DNA of 64,000 nt, taken from the NCBI RefSeq assembly GCF_025291715.1, contig NZ_JAMBIZ010000004.1:1-64000 (forward strand), read 5' to 3'. The notes under the pieces were generated by a model that saw only the letters and a list, made by a program, of their open reading frames with translations, was not told the DNA's origin and searched no databases. Below, piece after piece: positions 27,265-35,646 of the stretch; the first letter of the stretch is position 1; each line of letters starts with the position of its first letter. The position numbers and the translations under genes were made by a program. This DNA is from Metasolibacillus sp. Lineage in GTDB: Bacteria > Bacillota > Bacilli > Bacillales_A > Planococcaceae.

Positions 27265-28122
27265 TTATAAATGCTCTATTTTTTTAACGTCTACCTTTAC
27301 TTCAAGCGTATGTGCACCACCTTGATAAACACCTTCAACAGGGCTAACATCACGGTAATCGCGACCAACTGAAAGAATGACATGATTATCCAAGACCTCT
27401 ACATTATTTGTTGGATCTAACCCAATCCAGCCAATGCCAGGCACCATAATCTCTACCCATGCATGTGTTGCTGTATCACCAATCAGATCGTCCCCTTCTC
27501 CTACATATAAATAGCCGCTAATATAGCGTGCAGGAATGCCACATTGACGTAAAAAGCCTAGCATAATATGTGTATAATCCTGACAAACACCTGCCTTTAG
27601 CTCAAATGCCTCTTTTGCTGTTGTGCTCACAATTGTTGCTGCTGGATCATAGCGAATAACGCTATGCAAATAGGTCATAACATGGCAGGCAAGCTCTAAT
27701 GGATTGTCATTTTTGCCATCAATCGCTAACATAATTTCCTGTACTTGTGCAGGTGTTAATGTCGTGAGCTCTGCTGTTGTTAAAAAAGGCAAATAGTGAT
27801 TTCTGAAAAGCTGTGAAGTAAAAATGTTGCGCATTTCATTTGAATAGTTAATTTGGTAAATATAAGGCGCTTTTTGCACACTCACTGTAGAAGTAGCTGT
27901 AATAATAAGCTCCTTATGCGGTCCGGCAATATAAAAGCTGCCAACATTATTTTGCCAAATATCAATATATTCCTTTATCATCGATTGTGGTGCCATATTT
28001 AAATCGTATGATAAAACGCGTTGACATTCACCAGATCTCGGCTTTAAACGGATTGTATTTAGCGATTGCTCAACTTCACTATCATAGCGAAAAATATTTG
28101 TGTGTGTAATCTGGTATTTCAT
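27265..28122 (-). CDS. Transglutaminase-like cysteine protease family protein
   Basis: A 285-residue protein of the COG1305 type. The N-terminal domain (about 1-85, KYQITHTNIFRYDSEVEQSLNTIRLKPR) is the bacterial transglutaminase N-terminal region. The core carries a complete catalytic triad: cysteine in ELKAGVCQDYTHIML, histidine in TATHAWVEIMVPG and aspartate in WIGLDPTNNV. No signal peptide is visible, so it is cytoplasmic. It is the last gene of the ATP-grasp / alpha-E / transglutaminase cluster, a recurrent association proposed in comparative genomics to make and remove peptide-like tags or bonds; the real substrate is unknown. AAAGGGAGC precedes the ATG. A 67-bp gap follows the alpha-E gene, without an obvious terminator. 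Confidence 0.88.
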   Translation of the reverse strand: MKYQITHTNIFRYDSEVEQSLNTIRLKPRSGECQRVLSYDLNMAPQSMIKEYIDIWQNNVGSFYIAGPHKELIITATSTVSVQKAPYIYQINYSNEMRNIFTSQLFRNHYLPFLTTAELTTLTPAQVQEIMLAIDGKNDNPLELACHVMTYLHSVIRYDPAATIVSTTAKEAFELKAGVCQDYTHIMLGFLRQCGIPARYISGYLYVGEGDDLIGDTATHAWVEIMVPGIGWIGLDPTNNVEVLDNHVILSVGRDYRDVSPVEGVYQGGAHTLEVKVDVKKIEHL

Positions 28123-28189
28123 TGGTTTGCTCCCTTTTGCATCGCTCGCTCGTTGACCTCTTATTTGGAAGAACTTCTACTAAGGCAAG

Positions 28190-29137
28190 TTAAACAACTA
28201 AAATAGGTGGTGTTAAATAATAAGCCTGCGCCATGATTGGACCAAAGTTCGTACAGCTTTGGCGAATATTGTTTACCCACTGCTTCTTCTCTTCAATTGT
28301 GAGCGTTGTCGCATCTACATTTGTTAAAGCAATTAGCTCGTCTAACGTACGATACATATTTTCTACATTGTGATTTGTTAATCCTTGCTCTATATCATAC
28401 ACTGTATGTTTAATTTTATGTAGTCCATATGCAACAGAGCGTGAGCATTTCGCATCGCTAATTAAAAAATTCAGAATGCTATCTATCGTTAAAACACTCG
28501 AACGATATGCATATTCATCTACTGTATTCGTATAACGAAGGCTTAGACGTAGAGCACGGTCCGCCTCTAAATGATCCGCAATTTCTAATAAACGATGTAA
28601 AATTAGCGCTGTTTTTTCTGAGCGCTCTAGCCATTTACCGTTTTTCAAAAATTGATAACCGACATCTCGTGTCATTAAGGAATCAATCGCTCCTGTTGAC
28701 GTTAACGCAGTTTTGCGAATATGTGTTAAAAAATCTGTTGTATTTAATACAGAAATTTCATTTGAATATGCGCCATCTTGAATATCTAAATATAGGCTAT
28801 TCCATTCCTCCCATAGCTCGTTCGGAATGCGATCACGCGTATGCCGTGCATTTGTCCGTATACTGTTAACCGTTGACATAAGCGAGTTTAAGTTGTTAGC
28901 ATCATATACTAAATAACGCACCATTTCCTCCAATACACCAACCTTATAATGTGCCTCATATTCCTCAATATATCCACAAATCGTTAATACGGCTCGCCAC
29001 TCTTTTTCATATGCTGCATCTTTATGACTGAGCTCAAGCATTTGCTCCAGTTGTGAAAATAAAATATGCGCATTTGTTTGCGTACGCTCTGCATAACGCC
29101 CAATCCAGTATAATGAATCTGCTACACGACTAAGCAT
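28190..29137 (-). CDS. Alpha-E domain protein (DUF403, COG2307)
   Basis: A protein of about 315 residues, all-helical. The N-terminal MLSRVADSLYWIGRYAERTQTNAH is the signature of the alpha-E family, followed by the conserved REN-like region (here ARHTRDRIPNELWEEWNSLY) and RALRLSLRYTNTVDEYAYR. No enzymatic activity has been established for this family. It is almost always encoded beside a circularly permuted ATP-grasp protein and a transglutaminase, as here. The ATG at 29137 is preferred over 29143 because AAGGGAGGG then stands 7-8 bases away and the product starts exactly as in the family. It overlaps the stop of the ATP-grasp gene by 8 bp, so the two are translationally coupled. Confidence 0.9.
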   Translation of the reverse strand: MLSRVADSLYWIGRYAERTQTNAHILFSQLEQMLELSHKDAAYEKEWRAVLTICGYIEEYEAHYKVGVLEEMVRYLVYDANNLNSLMSTVNSIRTNARHTRDRIPNELWEEWNSLYLDIQDGAYSNEISVLNTTDFLTHIRKTALTSTGAIDSLMTRDVGYQFLKNGKWLERSEKTALILHRLLEIADHLEADRALRLSLRYTNTVDEYAYRSSVLTIDSILNFLISDAKCSRSVAYGLHKIKHTVYDIEQGLTNHNVENMYRTLDELIALTNVDATTLTIEEKKQWVNNIRQSCTNFGPIMAQAYYLTPPILVV

Positions 29138-30476
29138 GTGCATTCCCTCCCTTTACAATCCATGTGTCCTTACCACCGCCACCTTGCGAGGAATTGACAA
29201 CTAACGAGCCCTCCTTCAAGGCAACACGTGATAAGCCACCAGGTAATACATATGTTTCATCACCGCTCATCACAAAAACACGTAAGTCAACATGACATGG
29301 ATAAAAGCGGCCTTCTTGAAATGCTGGTGCACGTGATAGCTTAATCGTTGGCTGTGCAATATATTGATGCGGTGCTTCGAGAATTTTTTCACGGAAAACC
29401 TGGCGTTCCTCCTCTGTAGCATGCGGTCCAATTAGCATATCGTAACCACCAGATGCTCCTACATTTTTTACTACGAGCTCATCCAAACGCTCTAGTACCC
29501 ACGCTCTTGTCTCTTCCTCCTCTAATAAATACGTATGCACATTATTAATGATTGGCTCCTCCTGTAAATAAAAGCGAATCATCTCTGGCACGTATTGATA
29601 CATCGCCTTATCATCTGCCACACCATTGCCTCCAGCATTTAAAATGGCGACATTGCCTTTTTTATAAGCATCTAAAAGATTCGCAACACCAAGCATTGAA
29701 TCCTCTCTAAAATGCACAGGGTCCAAGAAATCATCATCGATACGACGATAAATAATATCTACACGTTTTAAGCCTAAAATCGTTTTTAAATAGACGATAT
29801 CGTCCTTCACCACAAGGTCGCGTCCCTCAACCAGCGGAATATTTAAGCTTTTCGCTAAAAAGACATGGTCATAATAAGCTGAATTGTAAATACCCGCTGT
29901 CAAGAGCACTGCATGCACCTCTTCATCTATAGGTAAATTTGCTGGGCGATGTGCTAACAAAGCCTTTCGCATATAAACGAGCTGCCCCTCTAGCTGCTCA
30001 ATTGAATAATCACCGAAAAATTCAGGATAAATATTGCGCATCACATAGCGGTTTTGGTAAACATAGCTCATGCCAGAAGGGTTGCGTAAATTATCTTCCA
30101 ATACGCAATAATTGCCATGCTCATCACGAATCAAATCAATGCCCGCAAGAAAAATATGGTTTTGTAATGGCACTGTCGTACCGATTACTTGTTTATAGTA
30201 ATATGGATTATTGTCAATTAATGCTTTCGGTACAATGCCTGCCTCCACAATTTTCTGTTCATGATAAACATCATGCAAAAAAAGATTCAGTGCCTTCACC
30301 CGTTGTTTCATACCTCGTTCAATCATCTTCCATGTTTTCTCTGGGATGATAATTGGTACAAAATCAAAGGGCATCGTACGCTCTGTACCCCCTTCTGCTC
30401 CATAAACTGTAAAGGTGATCCCTTTTCTTAAAAAGCTAGATTGTGCAGCTTGGTGCTTATCTTGAAGCTGTTGCAT
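29130..30476 (-). CDS. Circularly permuted ATP-grasp protein (COG2308), N-terminus lost by frameshift
   Basis: The 448-residue open frame holds almost the entire circularly permuted type 2 ATP-grasp domain: FLRKGITFTVYG, the RMPFDF-like TMPFDFVPIII, GIDLIRDEHGNYCVLEDNLRNPSGMSYV, VRDLVVKDD-like EGRDLVVKDDIVYLKT, DVIYRRIDDDFLDP and LVVNSSQGGGGKDTWIV. Such enzymes are predicted to ligate amino groups to carboxylates using ATP. Family members normally have about 35 more residues in front, and these are found in the adjoining upstream frame (30479-30580) with an excellent ribosome binding site. One base seems to be missing in a T run (A run at 30479-30482). The internal ATG used here has no ribosome binding site, so the gene is either truncated in function or the base is a sequencing error. 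Confidence 0.82.
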   Translation of the reverse strand: MQQLQDKHQAAQSSFLRKGITFTVYGAEGGTERTMPFDFVPIIIPEKTWKMIERGMKQRVKALNLFLHDVYHEQKIVEAGIVPKALIDNNPYYYKQVIGTTVPLQNHIFLAGIDLIRDEHGNYCVLEDNLRNPSGMSYVYQNRYVMRNIYPEFFGDYSIEQLEGQLVYMRKALLAHRPANLPIDEEVHAVLLTAGIYNSAYYDHVFLAKSLNIPLVEGRDLVVKDDIVYLKTILGLKRVDIIYRRIDDDFLDPVHFREDSMLGVANLLDAYKKGNVAILNAGGNGVADDKAMYQYVPEMIRFYLQEEPIINNVHTYLLEEEETRAWVLERLDELVVKNVGASGGYDMLIGPHATEEERQVFREKILEAPHQYIAQPTIKLSRAPAFQEGRFYPCHVDLRVFVMSGDETYVLPGGLSRVALKEGSLVVNSSQGGGGKDTWIVKGGNAHA

Positions 30477-30580
30477 AGAAAACGCTTGAATTGCTCATAA
30501 AATGTTTGATAGTGCGCTTTTGGCTTACTACCCTCTAGCATTTCATCGTAAAACATACTAGAATCATATAATTTCACCAT
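30428..30580 (-). pseudogene. Frameshifted 5' end of the ATP-grasp gene
   Basis: A 50-codon frame starting with ATG at 30580, 8 bases behind a perfect AGGAGG (complement of 30589-30594). It encodes MVKLYDSSMFYDEMLEG and continues to YQTFYEQFKRF, which is the conserved start of COG2308 ATP-grasp proteins (YDEM...HY..FYEQ). It then runs out of frame and stops at 30428. Inserting a single T after CGTTTT on the minus strand (30479-30482) would join it in frame, via ...KRFS-MQQLQDKHQAAQ, to the main ORF. So 29130-30580 is one ancestral gene. Confidence 0.85.
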
Positions 30581-30681
30581 TCAGATCGCCTCCTAATTAA
30601 ATCAATAAAGTATAGATATATTCGACATTTTCTTAAAAAAAACCTCCTAAATACCTAAATTTTCAGACTATTATTTTTGAG

Positions 30682-30698
30682 GTTACAATATCATTACA
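30682..30698 (-). promoter_or_regulatory. Candidate WalR box upstream of the SLH-glucosaminidase gene
   Basis: Complement of 30682-30698 reads TGTAAT-GATAT-TGTAAC, a full match to TGTWAH-N5-TGTWAH. It points away from the gene it precedes (ATG at 30769). The promoter nearby has a fair -10 (TATTAT or TATAGA near 30745) and no good -35, which would suit activator dependence. Confidence 0.55.
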
Positions 30699-30768
30699 AA
30701 CCTAGTATCTTCTATTCATCTCTTAAAAATACTGTTAAACTATTATAGATTGAAAGGAGGATCTTTTT

Positions 30769-32772
30769 ATGATCAAAAAAATAACAACCTTTGTCATCAC
30801 CATAATTTTAATGCTTACGGTGGTCATGCCATCTTCATCTTATGCGAACGATATTCAAGGACATCAGATGGTAAATGAGCTGACACATTGGGCAAATTTA
30901 GGTGTCATTCTGCCTGATAGCAAAGGTAACTATCAGCCTAATCGCGCTGTAACACGCGGCGAATTTGCTGCCTATATTACACGTGCTTTTAACTTACCTG
31001 CATCGGACAAGTATCAATTTTCAGATTTAAAAGTCGGTGATCCTTTAACATTTGAAATTCAAGCAGCTGCGGGCTCAGGTATTTTAGGGGGCTATCCTGA
31101 CGGAACATTCCGACCGAATGAAAAAATTACGCGCCAGCATATGGCGGCCATGCTTTATAAGGCTTTACGTTATTTAAATGTTCCAGCACAATCTGCGCCA
31201 TTAACATTTGCGGATAATAAAAAGATTAGTAAACAATTCCATGAAGCTGTCTCTACGTCTGTTTATTACAATATTATTCGTGGCTCTCATGAGAAAAAAG
31301 GCGTGTTCTTTAACCCACAAGGCTCTGCAACAATCGCACATGCTGCGGCATTTTTATATCGTACAAACGTTGTCGCACAGCAATATGCGCAACAAGAGCC
31401 AGAAAACAATACACCACAGCCTACGCCACCACCTGTGGAAACGAACAACAACTATTATGTAGGTACAGTTTCTGGTATAACGGTAACAAAGCAGCCAACT
31501 GTTTATACTACATATGAACAAGCAGAAGCCGCTTACCAATCAACGAGCGGTGTTAATGTACTGTTCCAAGGTAATAAAATCATTAAAATGAACTCAGGTA
31601 TCGCCTCAGCTGCTGATGTTGCAGCAAATACAGTAACGATTTATGGCAATCAGGATTTCACTAATGCCTTAACATATGTTGTTGAAGGCTCTGAGCTAAA
31701 ATATTACGGTAGCAATAATAAGTATGCAATTGTACAAGCTGGTGATACAAAAGGCTATGCAAAAATGAATGAAATTACGCTAACACCTACTTCCCTTATT
31801 AAAGGGCGCGACTATTACTATGTTGCAAACGGCATGCTTTCTCATAAGCTCTATAATCATATTACACAAGCTTTCATTGGTGAATATGTAATGGGCGAGG
31901 CACCAAGCTTTATGGCAGCAGGCGTTCATTATTATGGAACAGATGGTGTACATTTCTACAATGCGAATAATCAGCTTGTAGGCAAGCATTATCAATATTT
32001 CCAATTTGCCTCATTACGCCAACCGACGAATTATACGGCAGAAGAGCTTGATTATATCATTCAAAAAATTCTTGAGGAACGTCGCCCAGTAGCATCACGC
32101 TATGCTAATATTTTAACGGAATCTCGTTTACTCGGATTAGGTCAATTTTTAAAAACAGTAGAACAAGAGCATCATGTCAATGCATTGTTTATTTTAGCAA
32201 CAGCTATCCATGAAAGTGATTATGGTATAAGTACTAATGCGCTTCAAAAAAATAATATTTTCGGCATCCGCGTTTTCGATGCTAATGAAGCTGCTGGTTC
32301 AACTTATGCATCTGCCAATGACAGCATTCTTGCTTTCGTTAATCAATATGTCAATAAAAACTATGCCCCTCAAGCAGGTGGCTATGCAAAAGGCGCTGTA
32401 CCTGGCAATAAAACGACAGGGATGAACGTCCATTACGCATCAGATCCATACTGGGGCAGCAAAATTGCAGGCCATATGTATCGTCTAGACAACCGCTTCG
32501 GTCGCAAAGACTTTAAGCAAGGTCGCCTAGCTATGGTGCTAAATAATGGCGAGTCAGTAAACGCACGTATGGAACCGTCCACTTCCTCACCAATCGCTTT
32601 CATCTACAAAGCGAAAACAACAGGTGAAACAGGCTTATTCGGTTACCCTGTAGCAATTGTAGAAGAAACAATGGGTAGCGATGGCTACATCTGGTACAAA
32701 GTGTACTCAGATAACAACCCACCCGCTGACTTTGCTTGGATTCGCTCAGACTTAGTAAAGCCATTACAATAA
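30769..32772 (+). CDS. SLH-anchored endo-beta-N-acetylglucosaminidase
   Basis: A 667-residue exported wall hydrolase. The signal peptide (about 1-27) ends SSYAND. Three SLH domains (about 30-205) contain VTRGEFAAYITRAF, GGYPDGTFRPNEKITRQHM and a degenerate third copy. A Pro/Gln/Asn-rich linker (about 210-225) leads to a middle beta-rich region and a glucosaminidase domain (about 465-585) with the catalytic glutamate in ALFILATAIHESDYG, then NIFGIRVFD and the YVNKNY segment. A C-terminal SH3-like domain (about 585-667) ends WIRSDLVKPLQ. It cleaves the glycan beta-1,4 bond after GlcNAc. AAAGGAGG precedes the ATG. A WalR-type box lies 70-90 bp upstream, and a strong terminator and repeat array C lie downstream. 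Confidence 0.9.
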   Translation: MIKKITTFVITIILMLTVVMPSSSYANDIQGHQMVNELTHWANLGVILPDSKGNYQPNRAVTRGEFAAYITRAFNLPASDKYQFSDLKVGDPLTFEIQAAAGSGILGGYPDGTFRPNEKITRQHMAAMLYKALRYLNVPAQSAPLTFADNKKISKQFHEAVSTSVYYNIIRGSHEKKGVFFNPQGSATIAHAAAFLYRTNVVAQQYAQQEPENNTPQPTPPPVETNNNYYVGTVSGITVTKQPTVYTTYEQAEAAYQSTSGVNVLFQGNKIIKMNSGIASAADVAANTVTIYGNQDFTNALTYVVEGSELKYYGSNNKYAIVQAGDTKGYAKMNEITLTPTSLIKGRDYYYVANGMLSHKLYNHITQAFIGEYVMGEAPSFMAAGVHYYGTDGVHFYNANNQLVGKHYQYFQFASLRQPTNYTAEELDYIIQKILEERRPVASRYANILTESRLLGLGQFLKTVEQEHHVNALFILATAIHESDYGISTNALQKNNIFGIRVFDANEAAGSTYASANDSILAFVNQYVNKNYAPQAGGYAKGAVPGNKTTGMNVHYASDPYWGSKIAGHMYRLDNRFGRKDFKQGRLAMVLNNGESVNARMEPSTSSPIAFIYKAKTTGETGLFGYPVAIVEETMGSDGYIWYKVYSDNNPPADFAWIRSDLVKPLQ

Positions 32773-32775
32773 GTT

Positions 32776-32826
32776 AAAAACAGGCTATCGAGTAAAGATA
32801 TTATCTTTCCCGACAGCCTGTTTTTT
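32776..32826 (+). terminator. Terminator of the SLH-glucosaminidase gene
   Basis: AAACAGGCT.TCG.GTAAAGATA pairs with TATCTTT.CCGA.AGCCTGTTT, then a six-T run. Array C starts immediately after it. Confidence 0.88.
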
Positions 32827-33378
32827 GATTTATTTGTGGGGGGCTATTGGCGGATTTCTTTGATTTATTGGCGCTTTTTCAATTTTATTTGCGACTTCTC
32901 TGATTTATTTGCGGATTTCTCGTTTTATTTGCGACTTCTCTGATTTATTTGCGAGTTGCCCAGTTTATTTGCGACTTCTCTGATTTATTTGCGGGTTTCT
33001 CATTTTTATTTGCGACTTCTCTGATTTATTTGCGAGTTGCCCAGTTTATTTGCGACTTCTCTGATTTATTTGCGGGTTTCTCATTTTATTTGCGACTTCT
33101 CGGATATATTTGCGCTTTTCTCATTTTATTTGCGGCTTCTTGGATATATTTGCGCTTTTCTCATTTTATTTGCGACTTCTCAGATATATTTGCGCTTTTC
33201 CCATTTTATTTGCGACTTCTCGGATATATTTGCGTTTTTCCCATTTTATTTGCGACTTCTCAGATATATTTGCGCTTTTCCCATTTTATTTGCGACTTCT
33301 CGGATATATTTGCGCTTTTCCCATTTTATTTGCGACTTCGCCAGATATATTTTCGACTTGCTCAATTTATTGGCGTTG
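32827..33378. repeat. 20-bp tandem repeat array C (about 27 units)
   Basis: About 27 units of 20 bp with core TTTATTTGCG (some TATATTTGCG), alternating tails CGACTTCTC and CGCTTTTCCC / CGGGTTTCTC, so a 40-bp higher-order period. A one-base shift occurs near 33005. The array fills the space between the terminators of two convergent SLH genes. On the plus strand no reading frame contains a stop for long stretches, so spurious ORFs appear; none has a ribosome binding site or a start context worth annotating. Confidence 0.93.
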
Positions 33379-33387
33379 CGCCTTCTC

Positions 33388-33420
33388 AAAAAAAGAAAAG
33401 ACTACTAGAAATCTAGTAGC
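33388..33420 (-). terminator. Terminator of the SLH-amidase gene
   Basis: CTACTAGA (33402-33409) pairs with TCTAGTAG (33412-33419). On the minus strand it is followed by a T-rich run (TCTTTTCTTTTTTT). It ends 9 bp from the stop. Confidence 0.85.
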
Positions 33421-33428
33421 CTCTCCAT

Positions 33429-35417
33429 TTATTTACTATAGTACTCTACAATTCCATCGTAGATTGCTTGAGCGAAAATTTCTGCGTATTTGTCGCTTGT
33501 TAGCTTATTGCGGTCTTCTTCATTTGATAGGAAGCCTAGCTCTACTAATATAGCAGGCACAACAAGACCTTTTACTACATAGTAATCGACGCGTTTTACA
33601 CCACGATTATTCATGTTTGCTTGCTTAACAATTTGACTATTGATTGCTGTCGCTAAAGCGAAGTCTTCTTTTTCATTATCATTAGATGTTACACTGTAGT
33701 ATGTTTCTGTGCCTTTAGCAGATGAACCAGCAGAGTTTACATGAATGCTGACGAAGATTTCTCCATAGTTATTTTTCGTGAAATCTACACGATCCTGTAA
33801 TGATGGGTACGTATCGCCTGTGCGTGTCATTTTTACGATAGCACCACTTGCCTCAAGCTTTTTCTTCACTAAGTTTGATACTTTCAATGTGATTTCTTTT
33901 TCTTGCGCTGCTTTACCGTGTGTTGTGCCAGGATCTTTACCACCATGCCCTGGATCAATCACGATAATGCGATCAGCTATTTTGGAGCCTGTTTGATTAA
34001 TAAGACGTAAGTAAGTTTTATGCACATAGCCTGTTACACCATTATGTGTAACATTTGCCCAGTTGCCTGAGATGGAATGCACTTCTACAAGCGTCCCACG
34101 ATTCATTTTCCCTAATGAAGCAGAAGAGCCTGATGCCGATTGACGAATATGCAAGCCATCCACTGTTACGCTACCAATCGTTTTCGTATTCAATGTTGGT
34201 GGCGTCTCGGGTTGTATAGGCTGTTCTGGTTCCGGCTCCGGTTCTACAACTACTGGTGGTTGTTCTTCTCCCGAACCATTATCAGAGCCTTCTTGCCCAC
34301 CGTTGTTATCCTTTGGTGGCTCCACAACAATATCCTTTGTTTGTGAAATACGGACATAGCCTGGAATACCATTTTGCTCTGTTAAATACCAGTTGCCTGT
34401 CGTTCCATATACTTTAATTGTTGCGTCATCTGTGAATTTTGCCATTGATTGACTATTCACATCACGCGTTTTATAAAGAGCGACTTCCCCAACTGCCTTC
34501 ACTTCTTTGTTTACTTTACTTAATGCTTGACCATCTGCTGCTATAAGCTGCGCATAATCTTTATAAACATAAGCATAGCGCCCCTCATAGGCAATTTTTA
34601 GCCATCCATTTGCACTCACTTCATACAAATAAAGCGTTGTACCTGTGTTTACTTTACCTAAAACATTTGAATTGTTTGCTGAGCTAGCAGAAGAACGTAT
34701 ATTTAAATTATCTGTCGTTGCACGTACTTGTCCAATTGCATCTTCAGCACTTGGCATCGTAACTCCTTTGACAGGTAAATCTAAACGATATTTTTCGTTT
34801 TTAGCACGAGCAATAAATGAGGCGAACTGTGAACGCTTCACAACCTCTGTTGCATTATACTTTGTACCTGTTGTATCACCTTTTGTGATTCCACTATAAT
34901 AAATCGCTGCAATATATTTATAATAAGCATGTGTTGGCTTAATATCTGTAAATGGCACTGTTAGCTTGCCAAATTCCTCTGCATCTAATTTGAAAGCACT
35001 AACAAGTACTTTACTCATTTCATCACGTGTTAGTGGTACATTTGGGCCAAACTTCCCTTGAGAGTATGCTGAGAAGTAGCCTAATTCGATGGCACGCTCA
35101 ACGTAGCCAGATAGCTCCGTTCCTACTTGAACGTCAGAAAAAGATGATTTTTGAACAACTAGCGGCTTATTTCCTGTAGCCTCTACCACCATTTTCGCAA
35201 CTTGTCCACGCGTTACTGGTGCGTTTGGCTTAAAGATAGTTTTGCCATTCTCCGTGTATCCTTTAATTACCCCTAAATCTACTAAGTAATTAATTTCTTC
35301 ATACGATCCATGTGAAGTAGAAACATCGGCGAATCGCGCATTGGCATATACATTATGTATATTAAACATTGACATTATAACGACAATTAACATCAGGCTG
35401 ACTTTTTTGAAAGACAA
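33429..35417 (-). CDS. SLH-anchored N-acetylmuramoyl-L-alanine amidase
   Basis: A 662-residue exported enzyme. The signal peptide (about 1-26) is followed by three SLH domains (about 27-205, e.g. VTRGQVAKMVVEATG, LTRDEMSKVLVSAF). Then come two SH3-type domains (about 228-360), a Pro/Glu-rich linker, a third SH3 (about 410-470) and a C-terminal Amidase_3 domain. The zinc-binding and catalytic residues are all visible: histidine in VIDPGHGGKDPG, glutamate in AAQEKEITLKV, histidine in FVSIHVNSAG and glutamate in AILVELGFLSN. It cleaves the MurNAc-L-alanine bond. The start codon is TTG (complement of 35415-35417) with GGAGGAAAAGAGG in front. It converges with the SLH glucosaminidase across array C. 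Confidence 0.92.
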   Translation of the reverse strand: MSFKKVSLMLIVVIMSMFNIHNVYANARFADVSTSHGSYEEINYLVDLGVIKGYTENGKTIFKPNAPVTRGQVAKMVVEATGNKPLVVQKSSFSDVQVGTELSGYVERAIELGYFSAYSQGKFGPNVPLTRDEMSKVLVSAFKLDAEEFGKLTVPFTDIKPTHAYYKYIAAIYYSGITKGDTTGTKYNATEVVKRSQFASFIARAKNEKYRLDLPVKGVTMPSAEDAIGQVRATTDNLNIRSSASSANNSNVLGKVNTGTTLYLYEVSANGWLKIAYEGRYAYVYKDYAQLIAADGQALSKVNKEVKAVGEVALYKTRDVNSQSMAKFTDDATIKVYGTTGNWYLTEQNGIPGYVRISQTKDIVVEPPKDNNGGQEGSDNGSGEEQPPVVVEPEPEPEQPIQPETPPTLNTKTIGSVTVDGLHIRQSASGSSASLGKMNRGTLVEVHSISGNWANVTHNGVTGYVHKTYLRLINQTGSKIADRIIVIDPGHGGKDPGTTHGKAAQEKEITLKVSNLVKKKLEASGAIVKMTRTGDTYPSLQDRVDFTKNNYGEIFVSIHVNSAGSSAKGTETYYSVTSNDNEKEDFALATAINSQIVKQANMNNRGVKRVDYYVVKGLVVPAILVELGFLSNEEDRNKLTSDKYAEIFAQAIYDGIVEYYSK

Positions 35418-35594
35418 TGCCTCTTTTCCTCCCTTCTACTTTACCAATTTTAATTGTAACAAAAATTTTCCTTTTGCGAAATCTAGTTTTCGACTTTCTT
35501 CCATCTTTTTTGTGAAAACCTCGTATCGCTATCTCATTTGACTTAGGAACATCGCAAAAAGTTACAAACTTTATTAGGGCTCCTTCTAAATCAT

Positions 35595-35633
35595 GAAAAA
35601 ATGAGCCGTCTAACAAATTATCGAAGACGGCCC
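35595..35633 (-). terminator. Terminator of the NlpC/P60-SLH gene
   Basis: GAGCCGTCT pairs with AGACGGCCC (35603-35611 and 35625-35633, one mismatch), then six T on the minus strand. Confidence 0.85.
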
Positions 35634-35646
35634 AGTGTATCCTATT

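Noticed and set aside
32949..33553. Three overlapping plus-strand ORFs of 123-155 codons in array C, and 141-231 codons in array D
   Set aside because: They are products of a stop-free repeat unit read in every frame, with low-complexity Phe/Leu/Cys-rich peptides and no ribosome binding sites.
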